Shown: positions 1 to 6,131, numbered from the stretch's first letter. The stretch: 9,213 nucleotides of DNA from Acidimicrobiia bacterium (GCA_013694495.1 JACDCH010000494.1:1-9213), one strand, 5' to 3'. Numbers and translations are program-made. The notes: generated from the sequence alone by a model not told the origin.

Positions 1-1
1 G

Positions 2-31
2 GAGGGTCCTTGCGCGTTCGGCCGGACCCTC
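2..31. terminator. Inverted repeat beyond the relaxase gene, possible terminator
   Basis: Bases 2-9 (GAGGGTCC) and 24-31 (GGACCCTC) are perfectly complementary around a 14-nt loop. The hairpin lies about 90 nt beyond the stop codon of the minus-strand relaxase, where a terminator would be expected. There is no T-tract on either side, so a protein-binding palindrome is equally possible. No gene is visible between 1 and 120. Confidence 0.3.
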
Positions 32-120
32 GCCCGTCACACCGCTCCCACGCCAACCCGCCCCACGTCCTCGCCCAGCACGACGCCACGCGCCCCGCGC
101 GTCCTCACCCAGTCAGGCGC

Positions 121-699
121 TCAACACGCGAGCTGCTCGTTCAGGGCCTCGATGTTGCGGCTGTGGCGATCGATCTGGTTGTCGAAGCCTGCGACGCGGG
201 TCTCGAGGTCTCGGCGTTCGGTGCGGTGGGTGCGTCGGCCGATCGGGCCGAGGGCGTCGAGTTGCCGCCGGTCGCGGCCGCGTCGGGCTTCGGCGTCGGC
301 GGCGTACTGACGCTCCCGAACTATCTGATCCTGGATCCAGGCGTAGGTGTCGCTCGGGTTGTCGGGAGGCTCCCCGAGCCGGGCTCGTAGGTTGTCGCGT
401 TCGCGGCGGAGCCGCTCGAGGGGTGGCACTGCGGGTTCGGTGTAGTCGGTGGCGAGGTTCTTGGCGGCGCTGCGGGCGACGGCGCGGCGGACGTCTTCGA
501 GGGGCTGCGGCTCGAGTTCGGGGGCGTGGCGTTCGTCGGCTCGACGGTCGGGTGCAACGACGTACAGGTCGTTGCCGTGCCGGCCCCGGGACAGGGCCGT
601 GTAGGTGTGCTCCCGGGTGGTGGTGTCGTCGAGGAGGACGAGGCAGCGGTCGACCGTCGCACCTTGGGCCTTGTGGATCGTGGTCGCGTACCCGTGGGG
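121..699 (-). CDS. C-terminal helicase motifs and tail of the MobF protein
   Basis: Directly after the TGA at 702-700 the same frame continues with HGYATTIHKAQGATVDR and then TALSRGRHGNDLYVV. These are the motif V and VI regions (ALSRGR arginine finger) expected at the end of a TraA/TrwC helicase. An Arg/Glu-rich tail (LERLRRERDNLRARL and onward) likely forms a coiled coil, ending in QLAC at the TGA 123-121. The segment just before it (724-700) reads RYAASGHLT in the neighbouring frame, which is the conserved lead-in to HGYA. This pinpoints the two compensating frame errors. The first ATG or GTG within this stretch (429) would make only a 102-aa tail. Confidence 0.7.
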   Translation of the reverse strand, partial: PHGYATTIHKAQGATVDRCLVLLDDTTTREHTYTALSRGRHGNDLYVVAPDRRADERHAPELEPQPLEDVRRAVARSAAKNLATDYTEPAVPPLERLRRERDNLRARLGEPPDNPSDTYAWIQDQIVRERQYAADAEARRGRDRRQLDALGPIGRRTHRTERRDLETRVAGFDNQIDRHSRNIEALNEQLAC

Positions 700-1665
700 T
701 CAGGTGACCGGACGCCGCGTAGCGAAGGGGACGGTCACGGTCTCGCTGTCCGTGCTGCGCAGGGTCAGCTGCTGCCGGGTCGTGTCGATCTGTTCGAGTG
801 TGGCTCTCGTGCCGTGTACACCGGCGGGGTAGTCGTTGCGGAGGGCGAGCACCTGGTCGCAGGTGGCGTAGGGGCGGCCGGCGAGGACGATCTCGTCGCG
901 CCCGAGACGGCCCCTGGCTCGCACGGACGCTCGGGCTCGTCGGTTGAGGTCGTCGACGTCGGCGAGGCGGGCGGCGACCATGAGCACGTCCTCGTGCTCG
1001 AGGTAGCTGCGCACCCACGCGTTCACGAGGTCGTCCCGCACCGCCTGCTCGGTCGGTGCGACGTGAACGCGTTCGTGGTCCACGTACGCGTCGATCGCGT
1101 CGTCGGTGTCGCCAGCGCGGAGTGACTGGAGCGCCCTCGGCTCCCACGCCTTGGATTGGCGGCGGTTCTCGGTGAGCTCGGCACCGCCGAGCCGGGCCCG
1201 CAGACCCCGGAAGGCGCCGCCGGCGTCGATCTCGGGCAGCTGGCCGGGGTCCCCGACGAGGACGACCTTCGCGCCTGCGGCCGTGGCGTGGTCGACGAGG
1301 CGGGCCAGGGCGCGGGTGCCGACCATGCCGGCCTCGTCGACGACCAGGACGGTGGTGTCGCCGAGGGGCAGGCGGTGCCGCTCAATGTCGCCCAGGACTC
1401 GGGTGAGCGTGGCGGACGGGATGCCGGCGTCCTGCTCGAGCTGCTTCGCGGCCCGGGCGGCGAGCGAACAGCCGACCACCGTGAACCCCGACGTCACCCA
1501 CGCGTCGCGGGCGGCCGCGAGGGCGTAGGGCTTGCCCGACCCGGCGATCCCGACGACGACCTCGACGCCGTCACCCGACGAGCAGACCCGGCGCACTCGC
1601 CTCCTGCTCCTCGCTGAGCGTCCGGACCCGCACCGCACGGTCGAGCGACGATCGGGTCGCGACAC
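700..1665 (-). CDS. SF1 helicase part of the MobF protein
   Basis: This frame carries the RecD/TraA-like helicase core: Walker A GIAGSGKP, Walker B VLVVDEAGMVG, motif III VLVGDPGQLPEIDAGG and motif IV LTENRRQ. The family would have Thr or Ser after the Walker A lysine; here it is Pro (codon CCC, one change from ACC), which should impair ATP binding. The ATG at 1665 is only the first start in this frame. Its first 23 or so residues are antiparallel to nothing recognisable and lie in the wrong frame relative to the relaxase, so the real protein enters this frame at about 1596. The frame ends at TGA 702-700, immediately before the motif V/VI region, which lies downstream in the same frame. Confidence 0.75.
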   Translation of the reverse strand: MSRPDRRSTVRCGSGRSARSRRRVRRVCSSGDGVEVVVGIAGSGKPYALAAARDAWVTSGFTVVGCSLAARAAKQLEQDAGIPSATLTRVLGDIERHRLPLGDTTVLVVDEAGMVGTRALARLVDHATAAGAKVVLVGDPGQLPEIDAGGAFRGLRARLGGAELTENRRQSKAWEPRALQSLRAGDTDDAIDAYVDHERVHVAPTEQAVRDDLVNAWVRSYLEHEDVLMVAARLADVDDLNRRARASVRARGRLGRDEIVLAGRPYATCDQVLALRNDYPAGVHGTRATLEQIDTTRQQLTLRSTDSETVTVPFATRRPVT

Positions 1666-2932
1666 CGAATCCGGTCGCGCGTCGGCGCCCGCCCGTGGTC
1701 AGGAGTCGGTGTTCGACCTCGAGCATGTCCGGCGTGGTCCACCGCGACTCGTCACTGCGAGCCGCGACCGTGGCGCCATCGGCTCGGCGGATGACGTCGC
1801 CTCCGTCGCCGCCACGCAACGCGACAACGTGATCGGACCGGAGGAACCCGTCGGCGAGCGCCAGGACCCCGTCGACGGGCGCACCGCCCGGGAGCGCGAC
1901 ACAGATCGCCCTGATCAGGTCCCGGTCGCCGAACGTGCTCGCCTTCTCGGTCAACCCAGAAGGACCGGCCAGCCACCCGTACAGCGCCTCCGCGTCGGCC
2001 GAGCCCGGCGCCGGCGGCCCCCCAAGCGCCGTTCGGTCGAGGAGGCCCTCGACGGCCCGGTCGTCGAGGCCGGCGGCTGCGGCCCGCTCACGCCACGCCG
2101 GCAGCAGGCTGTTCGCGTCGAGATCGTGGTCCTTCGCCCGCCGGGTCGCGTAGGTGGCCACCTGCGGGTTGGCCCCCGGGTGTTCATGGATGTGGGCCTC
2201 GATCTCCTTTCGACGGGTCGAGAACTCACGGACCGCCTCGGGCGGGACGCCCGAGATCTCGGCGGTGCCGGTCTTCCCGACGGCGCCCCACTCGACGCCG
2301 AGCCGCTGGCTGAGCTCCCAGCGGAGCTGCGCGTCGTACAGGTGGCCCACGGTCTGGAGCCACGTGAAGATCGGGCGGCCATCCAGCGCCGTCCACCGGT
2401 CATCGACCGGGGCGTGAACCAGGTTCGCGAGCAGGACGTGGGTGTGCAAATGCGGATCCGCCGCCCGGCTCGTGCGATGCCGGAACGCCGCCGCCACGAA
2501 CCCGTCACCGTCAACCAGGGTCGAGCCGCCCCTCCCGCGCCGGCCCCGGCACGCCACCCGCTCCAGGACCCCGAGCGCCGCGCCCACCGAGACGTCCTGG
2601 GCGTTGCGGACCTCGTTCGACACCTCCGGCGCGCCCAGCGCGAACAGCAGGGACACGGACTTCGGCGCGCAGAACGTCGTGTCGTACGCCGCCACCGTCG
2701 GCACCGAGCGAGCCGCGGTCAACCGGTACACACCCGACGGGTCAGCGTGCCGCAGAATCCGCGACAGGACCTCCGCTTCGACCTCTCCCTCCAGACCGAG
2801 GCGCCCCGACGCGCTCCCCACCCACTGGCCTGGGGCCTCCCGAGCACCGGTGTAGTACTCCTCGGCGCCGAGCGCGACCGCCTCCACGTAGTAGGCGTGC
2901 CCCCCGGGCGCGAGCTTCCCCAGGCTCAACAC
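1571..2932 (-). CDS. Relaxase-domain part of the MobF protein
   Basis: This is the open frame carrying the N-terminal nicking domain (453 aa to the premature stop). Counting from the GTG at 2932, paired tyrosines Y14/Y15 and Y26/Y27 correspond to the catalytic tyrosines of TrwC-like relaxases. YDTTFCAPKSVSLLFAL (83-99) is the conserved APKSVS segment. DPHLHTH (159-165) supplies the metal-binding histidine triad H161, H163, H165, preceded by the expected SR. After LSEEQEA (near 1600) the frame runs into 13 unrelated residues and stops; the helicase continues in the next frame. If translated as is, it would be a helicase-less relaxase, which could nick but probably not support full transfer. 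Confidence 0.85.
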   Translation of the reverse strand: MLSLGKLAPGGHAYYVEAVALGAEEYYTGAREAPGQWVGSASGRLGLEGEVEAEVLSRILRHADPSGVYRLTAARSVPTVAAYDTTFCAPKSVSLLFALGAPEVSNEVRNAQDVSVGAALGVLERVACRGRRGRGGSTLVDGDGFVAAAFRHRTSRAADPHLHTHVLLANLVHAPVDDRWTALDGRPIFTWLQTVGHLYDAQLRWELSQRLGVEWGAVGKTGTAEISGVPPEAVREFSTRRKEIEAHIHEHPGANPQVATYATRRAKDHDLDANSLLPAWRERAAAAGLDDRAVEGLLDRTALGGPPAPGSADAEALYGWLAGPSGLTEKASTFGDRDLIRAICVALPGGAPVDGVLALADGFLRSDHVVALRGGDGGDVIRRADGATVAARSDESRWTTPDMLEVEHRLLTTGGRRRATGFGVATRSSLDRAVRVRTLSEEQEASAPGLLVG

Positions 2933-3046
2933 CGGGACGCTCCCCGCTCGCCGCCGCCACGGACGAGGCGACACCGCACGACAGGTGCAAGCGTGTAATC
3001 GTCCTGGGGTCCTGTGGTTGCCGAACGGGTGGAAGGCACGCGGGAG

Positions 3047-3391
3047 TCAGTCCGTGAAGAGCGACGACTGCTCGGTGCCGGTCGCGCGACGCGTCGAGGA
3101 GCGACGCGAGGTCGAGGGCTCGGGAGCCTTGGCGCGGCGGGCCTCGTCGAGATCGACCACGGCCGGGACGTCCCGGGCGGCGGGGACGTCGGCCTCGAGG
3201 AGCGGTGCGCCGGCGAGGGTCTCAAGCTGCGCGGTCGGGAACCGCAACAGGCGACCGAACTTGCGGCACGGCAACCCCTGAGCCCCGCCGGTGCGGAGGT
3301 AGAGGCGGGCCTGTTCGTACACGAAGGTCCGACCCACGCGCAGGTGGGCCATGACCTCCTCGACCGTGAGGAAGTCCTTCCGTTCCGGCAC
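3047..3391 (-). CDS. xis: Probable excisionase, MerR-like HTH (HTH_17) protein
   Basis: This small DNA-binding protein of 114 aa is likely the recombination directionality factor that steers the integrase towards excision. Residues 1-60 hold the winged helix of the excisionase/HTH_17 family: DFLTVEEVMAHLRVGRTFVY, then RKFGRLLRFPTAQLETL. The rest is a charged, probably disordered tail. I chose the GTG at 3391 because GGAGGT sits 5 nt upstream on the minus strand. A longer frame runs up to 3646 but would cross the promoter region and overlap the divergent regulator gene. It is transcribed together with the relaxase 115 nt downstream. The excisionase role is inferred from family and position; a transfer-operon activator is the main alternative. 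Confidence 0.75.
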   Translation of the reverse strand: MPERKDFLTVEEVMAHLRVGRTFVYEQARLYLRTGGAQGLPCRKFGRLLRFPTAQLETLAGAPLLEADVPAARDVPAVVDLDEARRAKAPEPSTSRRSSTRRATGTEQSSLFTD

Positions 3392-3439
3392 CAGCCACCT
3401 CCAAAGCCGAATCAACCCGCGAGTCGAACGATCCGGGGG

Positions 3440-3469
3440 GTGACAGAGTACGACCACCCGCGCTACGAT
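3440..3469 (+). promoter_or_regulatory. Predicted plus-strand promoter for XRE regulator-integrase
   Basis: GTGACA (3440-3445) and TACGAT (3464-3469) are 18 nt apart, close to the sigma70 consensus. The -10 lies 45 nt before the regulator ATG. Its -35 and -10 interleave with those of the opposing promoter, so both cannot be occupied by polymerase at once. Confidence 0.5.
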
Positions 3470-3473
3470 GCAA
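3445..3473 (-). promoter_or_regulatory. Predicted minus-strand promoter for xis-relaxase
   Basis: On the minus strand TTGCAT (3473-3468) and TACTCT (3450-3445) are separated by exactly 17 nt and point towards xis. The -10 box ends 53 nt before the GTG start. The match is moderate (TTG and TAnnnT kept). It shares most of its DNA with the opposing promoter. Confidence 0.5.
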
Positions 3474-3476
3474 CCC

Positions 3477-3488
3477 CTATGTCGATAG
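3477..3488. promoter_or_regulatory. Short palindrome at the regulator transcription start
   Basis: CTAT-GTCG-ATAG is a 4+4 inverted repeat just after the predicted plus-strand -10 box, where an operator for an XRE-type regulator could lie. It is short, so chance is not excluded. Confidence 0.2.
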
Positions 3489-3514
3489 CACTGTGTAGCT
3501 GTTGAGAGCAGGCC

Positions 3515-4144
3515 ATGGCACGCCGTAACCGCCCCGCACCCCGCCCGACCTGGTCCCCCAACCAGATCGTCGCCCACAACCTCGCCAAAGCCCGGCTGTT
3601 CCGCGGCTGGACCCAAGCCCAAGCCGCCGAAGCCTGCGCCCCCCATCTCGGCAAGCTCCTGTCCCCTGCGTCGTGGTCGCTGCTCGAGCGATCCGTCGAC
3701 GGCGGCCGCATCCGGGAGATCACCGCCGACGAGCTCGTCGCCTTCGCCCGCGCCTTCGACCTCCCGATCGGGTTCTTCCTGACCCCACCGTCAGCGTGGG
3801 ACAACCACGCCGTCGCCACCCCCGACGCCGGGCCCGACGGTCTCGAACCGATCGAGCTGTTCGACGTCGTGATCGGCACCTCCGAGAACCTCGCCGCCTG
3901 GAGCGACTACCTCAAAAGCTGGCCGGCCCCCGGCCACCGGGCCGAGATCCTGCCCGACGGCGCCCTCGCCAATGCCCGCCGGATCCAAGAAGATGTCCAC
4001 CCGCGGCTCGCCGGCCCCGCCGCACTCCGCGCCCGGCTCCTGATCCAAGAACAGTTCGGCGACCTCGACGCCGCCCGCAGCGTTCTCGAACGCCTCGCCA
4101 CCGCGCTCGACCAGCTCGGTGACCCTCAACCAGAACAGCAGTAG
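3515..4144 (+). CDS. XRE-family helix-turn-helix regulator
   Basis: This 209-aa protein has an N-terminal XRE/Cro-type DNA-binding domain, about residues 18-91. It runs from IVAHNLAKARLFRGWTQAQA through SWSLLERS to ELVAFARAFDLPIGFFLTPP, the typical end of such a domain. The C-terminal half (about 110-209) is mostly helical and has no motif I recognise; it may serve dimerisation or sensing. The ATG at 3515 follows a weak GAGAG. The gene lies upstream of the integrase with an 18-nt gap, so they are probably cotranscribed. It is divergent from xis-relaxase across overlapping promoters. I infer that it controls the choice between maintenance and excision/transfer; the DNA-binding fold is clear, the target is not proven. 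Confidence 0.85.
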   Translation: MARRNRPAPRPTWSPNQIVAHNLAKARLFRGWTQAQAAEACAPHLGKLLSPASWSLLERSVDGGRIREITADELVAFARAFDLPIGFFLTPPSAWDNHAVATPDAGPDGLEPIELFDVVIGTSENLAAWSDYLKSWPAPGHRAEILPDGALANARRIQEDVHPRLAGPAALRARLLIQEQFGDLDAARSVLERLATALDQLGDPQPEQQ

Positions 4145-4149
4145 CCAAC

Positions 4150-4155
4150 AGGAGG
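4150..4155 (+). promoter_or_regulatory. Strong ribosome binding site of the integrase
   Basis: AGGAGG lies 7 nt before the integrase ATG at 4163 and just after the regulator stop (4142-4144). It fixes the integrase start. Confidence 0.8.
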
Positions 4156-4162
4156 TCGGGAC

Positions 4163-5299
4163 ATGGCATCGATCCGGCAGAAGCCGAACGGTCGCTGGGA
4201 AGCTCGCTACCGAGACGCCCGCGGCGGCATGCACGGTCGGACGTTCGACGGCAAGGTCGCGGCTCGGCGCTGGGCCGCCGAGATGGAGGCCGATCTCCAG
4301 CGCGGCGAGTGGATCGACCCGGAGCTCGCACGGACGACGTTCGGCGCCTGGGCCGACGCGTACCTGACGACGATCGTCCACCTGCGCACGGTCACTCGCG
4401 GCGACTACGAGCAGGCCCTGCGCAAGCACCTGCTGCCCGTCTTCGCCGAGCGGCCGGTCGCCCATATCGAACAGGTCGACATCCGCCGGTTCATGGCCGC
4501 GAAGCTGGCCAGCGGGTTGGCGCCGAAGAGCCTGCAGAAGATCCGGCTGGTCCTACGCCAGGTGCTCGAGCTCGCTCGGGGCTCGGGCGCGATCAAGGTC
4601 AACCCGTGCGACGGCGTTCGGCTGCCGCGCGCCGTTCAGGCCGAGCCGATCTTCCTCACCGCCGACCAGGTCGAGCTGCTGGCCCGCTCGACCAGAAAGC
4701 CCTACGACCTGTTGGTGCGCTTCGCAGTCGCAACGGGGCTCCGGCCGAGCGAGCTGTGCGGGCTGCGGGTGGGGCGGTTGAACCTCGTGAAGGGAACCGT
4801 CGAGATCGCCGAAGCCCTCACCGTCATCGGCGGCCGGACCGAGGTCGGGCCGACCAAGAGCTACGCCCGGCGAACCGTCGGCGTCCCTCGATCGATCTGC
4901 GACGAGATCGGCGAGTTCCTCGCGCTGCGCGCCCTCGAGCGCGGCTGTGCGCCGTCACCGGACGACTATGTCTTCACCGCGCCCCTCGGTGGTCCGCTAC
5001 GACGAGATCTGCTCCTGAAGCGCTTCCTACGGCCCGCCGTGCTCGCCGCGGGTCTGCCCGCGGGGCTGCGGGTGCACGACCTGCGCCACACCTCGGTCTC
5101 GTTGCTCATCGAGCTTGGCGCCCATCCGAAGGTGATCCAGGAACGACTCGGCCACTCGTCGATCACGGTGACCATGGACGTCTACGGCCACCTGTTTCCG
5201 TCTCTCGCCGAAGCCCTCACCGAGCGACTCGATGAAGTCTTCGTCGCGGCCCGGCACGCCCCGAGCCAGGTCGACGCTCCGGTCATCGCAATCCGCTGA
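4163..5299 (+). CDS. int: Tyrosine recombinase, integrase of the element
   Basis: This site-specific recombinase joins and excises the element at a tRNA gene. It is full length (378 aa). An N-terminal arm-binding region (about 1-55, SIRQKPNGRWEARYRDARGG) resembles AP2-like integrase N-termini. It is followed by a SAM-like core-binding domain (about 58-160) and the catalytic domain. All six active-site residues are visible: R194 in TGLRPSEL, K232 in GPTKSYARR, H305 and R308 in VHDLRHT, H331 in RLGHSS and the nucleophile Y341 in MDVYGH. AGGAGG precedes the ATG. It stands about 650 bp from a tRNA-Pro 3' fragment, its presumed attachment site, as in pSAM2-like actinobacterial elements, which also use tRNA-Pro. 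Confidence 0.95.
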   Translation: MASIRQKPNGRWEARYRDARGGMHGRTFDGKVAARRWAAEMEADLQRGEWIDPELARTTFGAWADAYLTTIVHLRTVTRGDYEQALRKHLLPVFAERPVAHIEQVDIRRFMAAKLASGLAPKSLQKIRLVLRQVLELARGSGAIKVNPCDGVRLPRAVQAEPIFLTADQVELLARSTRKPYDLLVRFAVATGLRPSELCGLRVGRLNLVKGTVEIAEALTVIGGRTEVGPTKSYARRTVGVPRSICDEIGEFLALRALERGCAPSPDDYVFTAPLGGPLRRDLLLKRFLRPAVLAAGLPAGLRVHDLRHTSVSLLIELGAHPKVIQERLGHSSITVTMDVYGHLFPSLAEALTERLDEVFVAARHAPSQVDAPVIAIR

Positions 5300-5301
5300 C
5301 C

Positions 5302-5307
5302 TACGCT
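5302..5307 (+). promoter_or_regulatory. TACGCT box of a leaderless gene
   Basis: TACGCT lies 6 nt before the ATG at 5314, so transcription would start at or next to the start codon. It begins 2 nt after the integrase stop, giving the cassette its own promoter. No clear -35 is seen. Confidence 0.4.
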
Positions 5308-5313
5308 TCGGAG

Positions 5314-5502
5314 ATGGGTGACCGGGAGTTCATCAGCATCGAGGAGATGGAGAAGCTCCCGATCGCTGAGCGCCACCGCATCGTCGAGGAAGGCTTCGTC
5401 ACCGATCTCTCAGACCTCGACCCGGAGTTTCTGGCCAGGATCCGCCGGCGGGGCCGCGAGCTTGTCGAGGAGCGCGGTATCGCAGTGCCGCCCGAGGAGT
5501 GA
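5314..5502 (+). CDS. Small acidic protein, candidate antitoxin of a TA pair
   Basis: This is a 62-aa charged, helical protein starting MGDREFISIEEMEKL and ending in a basic/acidic helix (FLARIRRRGRELVEE). I do not recognise a named family. Support for a real gene is its leaderless-type box, the GTGA overlap with the next gene, and a second N-terminus of the same type at 7981 (VADKVITIQELEKL). Small, helical, first in a coupled pair, and placed next to an integrase: these traits are typical of antitoxins. That is inference from architecture only. Confidence 0.6.
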   Translation: MGDREFISIEEMEKLPIAERHRIVEEGFVTDLSDLDPEFLARIRRRGRELVEERGIAVPPEE

Positions 5503-5801
5503 GCGCCCGCCGGCTCGTCCGGGTCAGCGAGGCGTTCTTCCTGCAACTCGATCAGCAACTCGGCCAGGACCGCGGCCGTAACGGAGAGGCGTCGGCGACG
5601 GACTTCCTCGTCGTCGACCTGCCGGCAGTCGTCGAGCGATTCGCGACGGACTTCGACGAGTTGGCGGAGGCAGTCGACGGGGTCGCCGAGGTGCGAATGC
5701 TCGTCAACACTGGACGGGTCGTCCGGGCTTTCGCTGTCTTCGGCCTGCTCGTCGACGACGGTTCGGTGGAGCTCATCGGTGTCGAAGTCGACACCGACTG
5801 A
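5499..5801 (+). CDS. Small protein, candidate RelE/ParE-like toxin of a TA pair
   Basis: This is a 100-aa protein starting at a GTG that overlaps the preceding stop (GTGA), so its translation is probably coupled. The predicted order is two N-terminal helices (SEAFFLQLDQQLG and the segment around VVERFATDFDELAEAV), then strands EVRMLVNTGRVVRAFAVFG and VELIGVEVD. Helix-helix-strands with Arg in the strands fits the RelE/ParE fold. No diagnostic catalytic motif is visible, so it might instead be a DNA-binding or immunity-like partner. It ends about 150 bp before the attachment site, where accessory stability cassettes often sit. Confidence 0.55.
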   Translation: MSARRLVRVSEAFFLQLDQQLGQDRGRNGEASATDFLVVDLPAVVERFATDFDELAEAVDGVAEVRMLVNTGRVVRAFAVFGLLVDDGSVELIGVEVDTD

Positions 5802-5813
5802 TCGAGCCCGCCA

Positions 5814-5846
5814 GACCACACACAGACCACAAACGGACCACAGAAC
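5814..5846 (+). repeat. Three 11-bp direct repeats (GACCACA), candidate integrase arm sites
   Basis: GACCACA begins at 5814, 5825 and 5836, an exact 11-bp period, about one helical turn. The array lies 104 bp before the tRNA fragment, on the element side. Helically phased short repeats at this distance are typical of arm-type binding sites of tyrosine integrases or of Xis sites. The assignment is inference. Confidence 0.5.
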
Positions 5847-5857
5847 GACGGCATTCG

Positions 5858-5874
5858 GTGCCACGAGGCGGCAC
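5858..5874. repeat. Inverted repeat GTGCC-N7-GGCAC near the attachment site
   Basis: GTGCC (5858-5862) and GGCAC (5870-5874) are complementary. A direct repeat CACGAG at 5862 and 5872 overlaps it with 10-bp spacing. It may be part of the protein-binding region of attR. Confidence 0.3.
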
Positions 5875-5912
5875 GAGCGGACACAGGAAAATGATCCTGA
5901 CCTGCGGAAATC

Positions 5913-5930
5913 GCCTGTGACCAGCCTGTG
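5913..5930 (+). repeat. Direct repeat GCCTGTG, 11 bp apart, next to the att core
   Basis: GCCTGTG occurs at 5913-5919 and 5924-5930, again with an 11-bp step, 20 bp before the tRNA-like core. It is another candidate recombinase or Xis site. Confidence 0.35.
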
Positions 5931-6012
5931 GAGAACTCGTGTGCCCAGGGTTCGGGACGCAGAGGCCGGGGGTTCAAATCCCCCCCACCCGACCAAGTTT
6001 CCCTGGTCACAG
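5915..6012. repeat. 10-bp inverted repeat flanking the tRNA fragment
   Basis: CTGTGACCAG (5915-5924) and its exact complement CTGGTCACAG (6003-6012) lie on either side of the tRNA-Pro core, 25 and 7 bp away. It could be paired accessory-protein sites or chance. Confidence 0.35.
5950..5995 (+). other. attR-like 3' fragment of tRNA-Pro(CGG)
   Basis: The segment reads as the 3' part of a tRNA-Pro. It has anticodon loop TTCGGGA with anticodon CGG (5953-5955), 3' anticodon strand CGCAG, variable loop AGGCC, and T-arm GGGGG-TTCAAAT-CCCCC (5968-5984). It ends in acceptor strand CCACCCG, discriminator A and encoded CCA (5993-5995). The 5' half is missing: the five bases before the loop (CAGGG) do not pair with CGCAG, and no CGGGTGG acceptor strand lies at the proper distance. 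The natural reading is the duplicated core left by integration, with the intact tRNA at the other end, to the left of this window. Orientation fits, because the element lies on the 5' side of the fragment. Confidence 0.85.
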
Positions 6013-6014
6013 CG

Positions 6015-6037
6015 TTGAGATCGTCGAGTGATCTCAA
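6015..6037 (+). terminator. Hairpin just after the tRNA 3' end, possible tRNA terminator
   Basis: TTGAGATC (6015-6022) pairs perfectly with GATCTCAA (6030-6037) around a 7-nt loop, 20 bp after the CCA end. In the unoccupied chromosome it would follow the tRNA-Pro gene, a natural place for its terminator. No T-tract follows. Confidence 0.4.
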
Positions 6038-6046
6038 GCATTCCGG

Positions 6047-6090
6047 ATCGCGTCCCGCGAAGATCCCGCGAGACGAATCGCGTCCCGCGA
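6047..6090 (+). promoter_or_regulatory. Two identical palindromic 14-mers 30 bp apart, operator-like
   Basis: ATCGCGTCCCGCGA occurs at 6047-6060 and 6077-6090. Each contains the inverted repeat TCGCG-N3-CGCGA. Half-sites TCCCGCG also occur at 6064-6070 and 6105-6111. The 30-bp step is about three helical turns. The pair lies 42-85 bp upstream of the ATG at 6132 and may be a regulator binding site for that gene. Confidence 0.4.
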
Positions 6091-6131
6091 GAATTCCGCC
6101 GATGTCCCGCGGAGCGAGTTCAGTGGCCGGG

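Larger units (their letters stand above)
121..2932 (-). pseudogene. MobF/TrwC-type conjugative relaxase-helicase, frame-disrupted
   Basis: A MobF relaxase nicks one DNA strand at oriT, stays covalently bound through tyrosine and unwinds the strand with its own SF1 helicase during conjugation. The parts lie in order on the minus strand: relaxase domain (2932 to about 1600), RecD-like helicase (about 1596 to 540), and a charged, coiled-coil-like tail ending at 121. Repaired length is about 936 aa, normal for the family. The GTG at 2932 is chosen because GGGGAG lies 7 nt upstream and the protein then begins VLSLGKLAPG, the usual family start; the ATG at 2974 has no such support. The frame breaks near 1597 (1 nt gained or 2 lost). 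About one base is then missing near 724-730 and one is extra in the G run 696-699, giving a TGA at 702-700. Walker A reads GSGKP instead of GSGKT. The two large frames are otherwise intact, so this is either recent decay or base-calling error. It follows the probable xis gene by about 115 nt. Confidence 0.85.

Noticed and set aside
113..1147. A 344-codon minus-strand frame overlapping the helicase.
   Set aside because: Arg/Pro/Thr-rich shadow. Only its short RYAASGHLT piece belongs to the relaxase, through the local frame errors.
1532..2998. A 488-codon open frame on the plus strand opposite the relaxase.
   Set aside because: It is Arg/Pro-rich without motifs and antisense to clear relaxase and helicase motifs, an expected shadow in GC-rich DNA.
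2933..3046. An oriT with nic site upstream of the relaxase.
   Set aside because: This is a plausible place, but I could find no convincing inverted repeat or nic-like motif there.
5920..5995. An intact tRNA-Pro gene.
   Set aside because: The 5' acceptor strand, D-arm and 5' anticodon strand are missing, so only the 3' fragment is supported.
5301..6041. A 246-codon minus-strand frame with GWGGFEPPA-like sequence.
   Set aside because: This is the familiar spurious translation of the strand opposite a tRNA 3' end; it also runs antisense to the small cassette genes.
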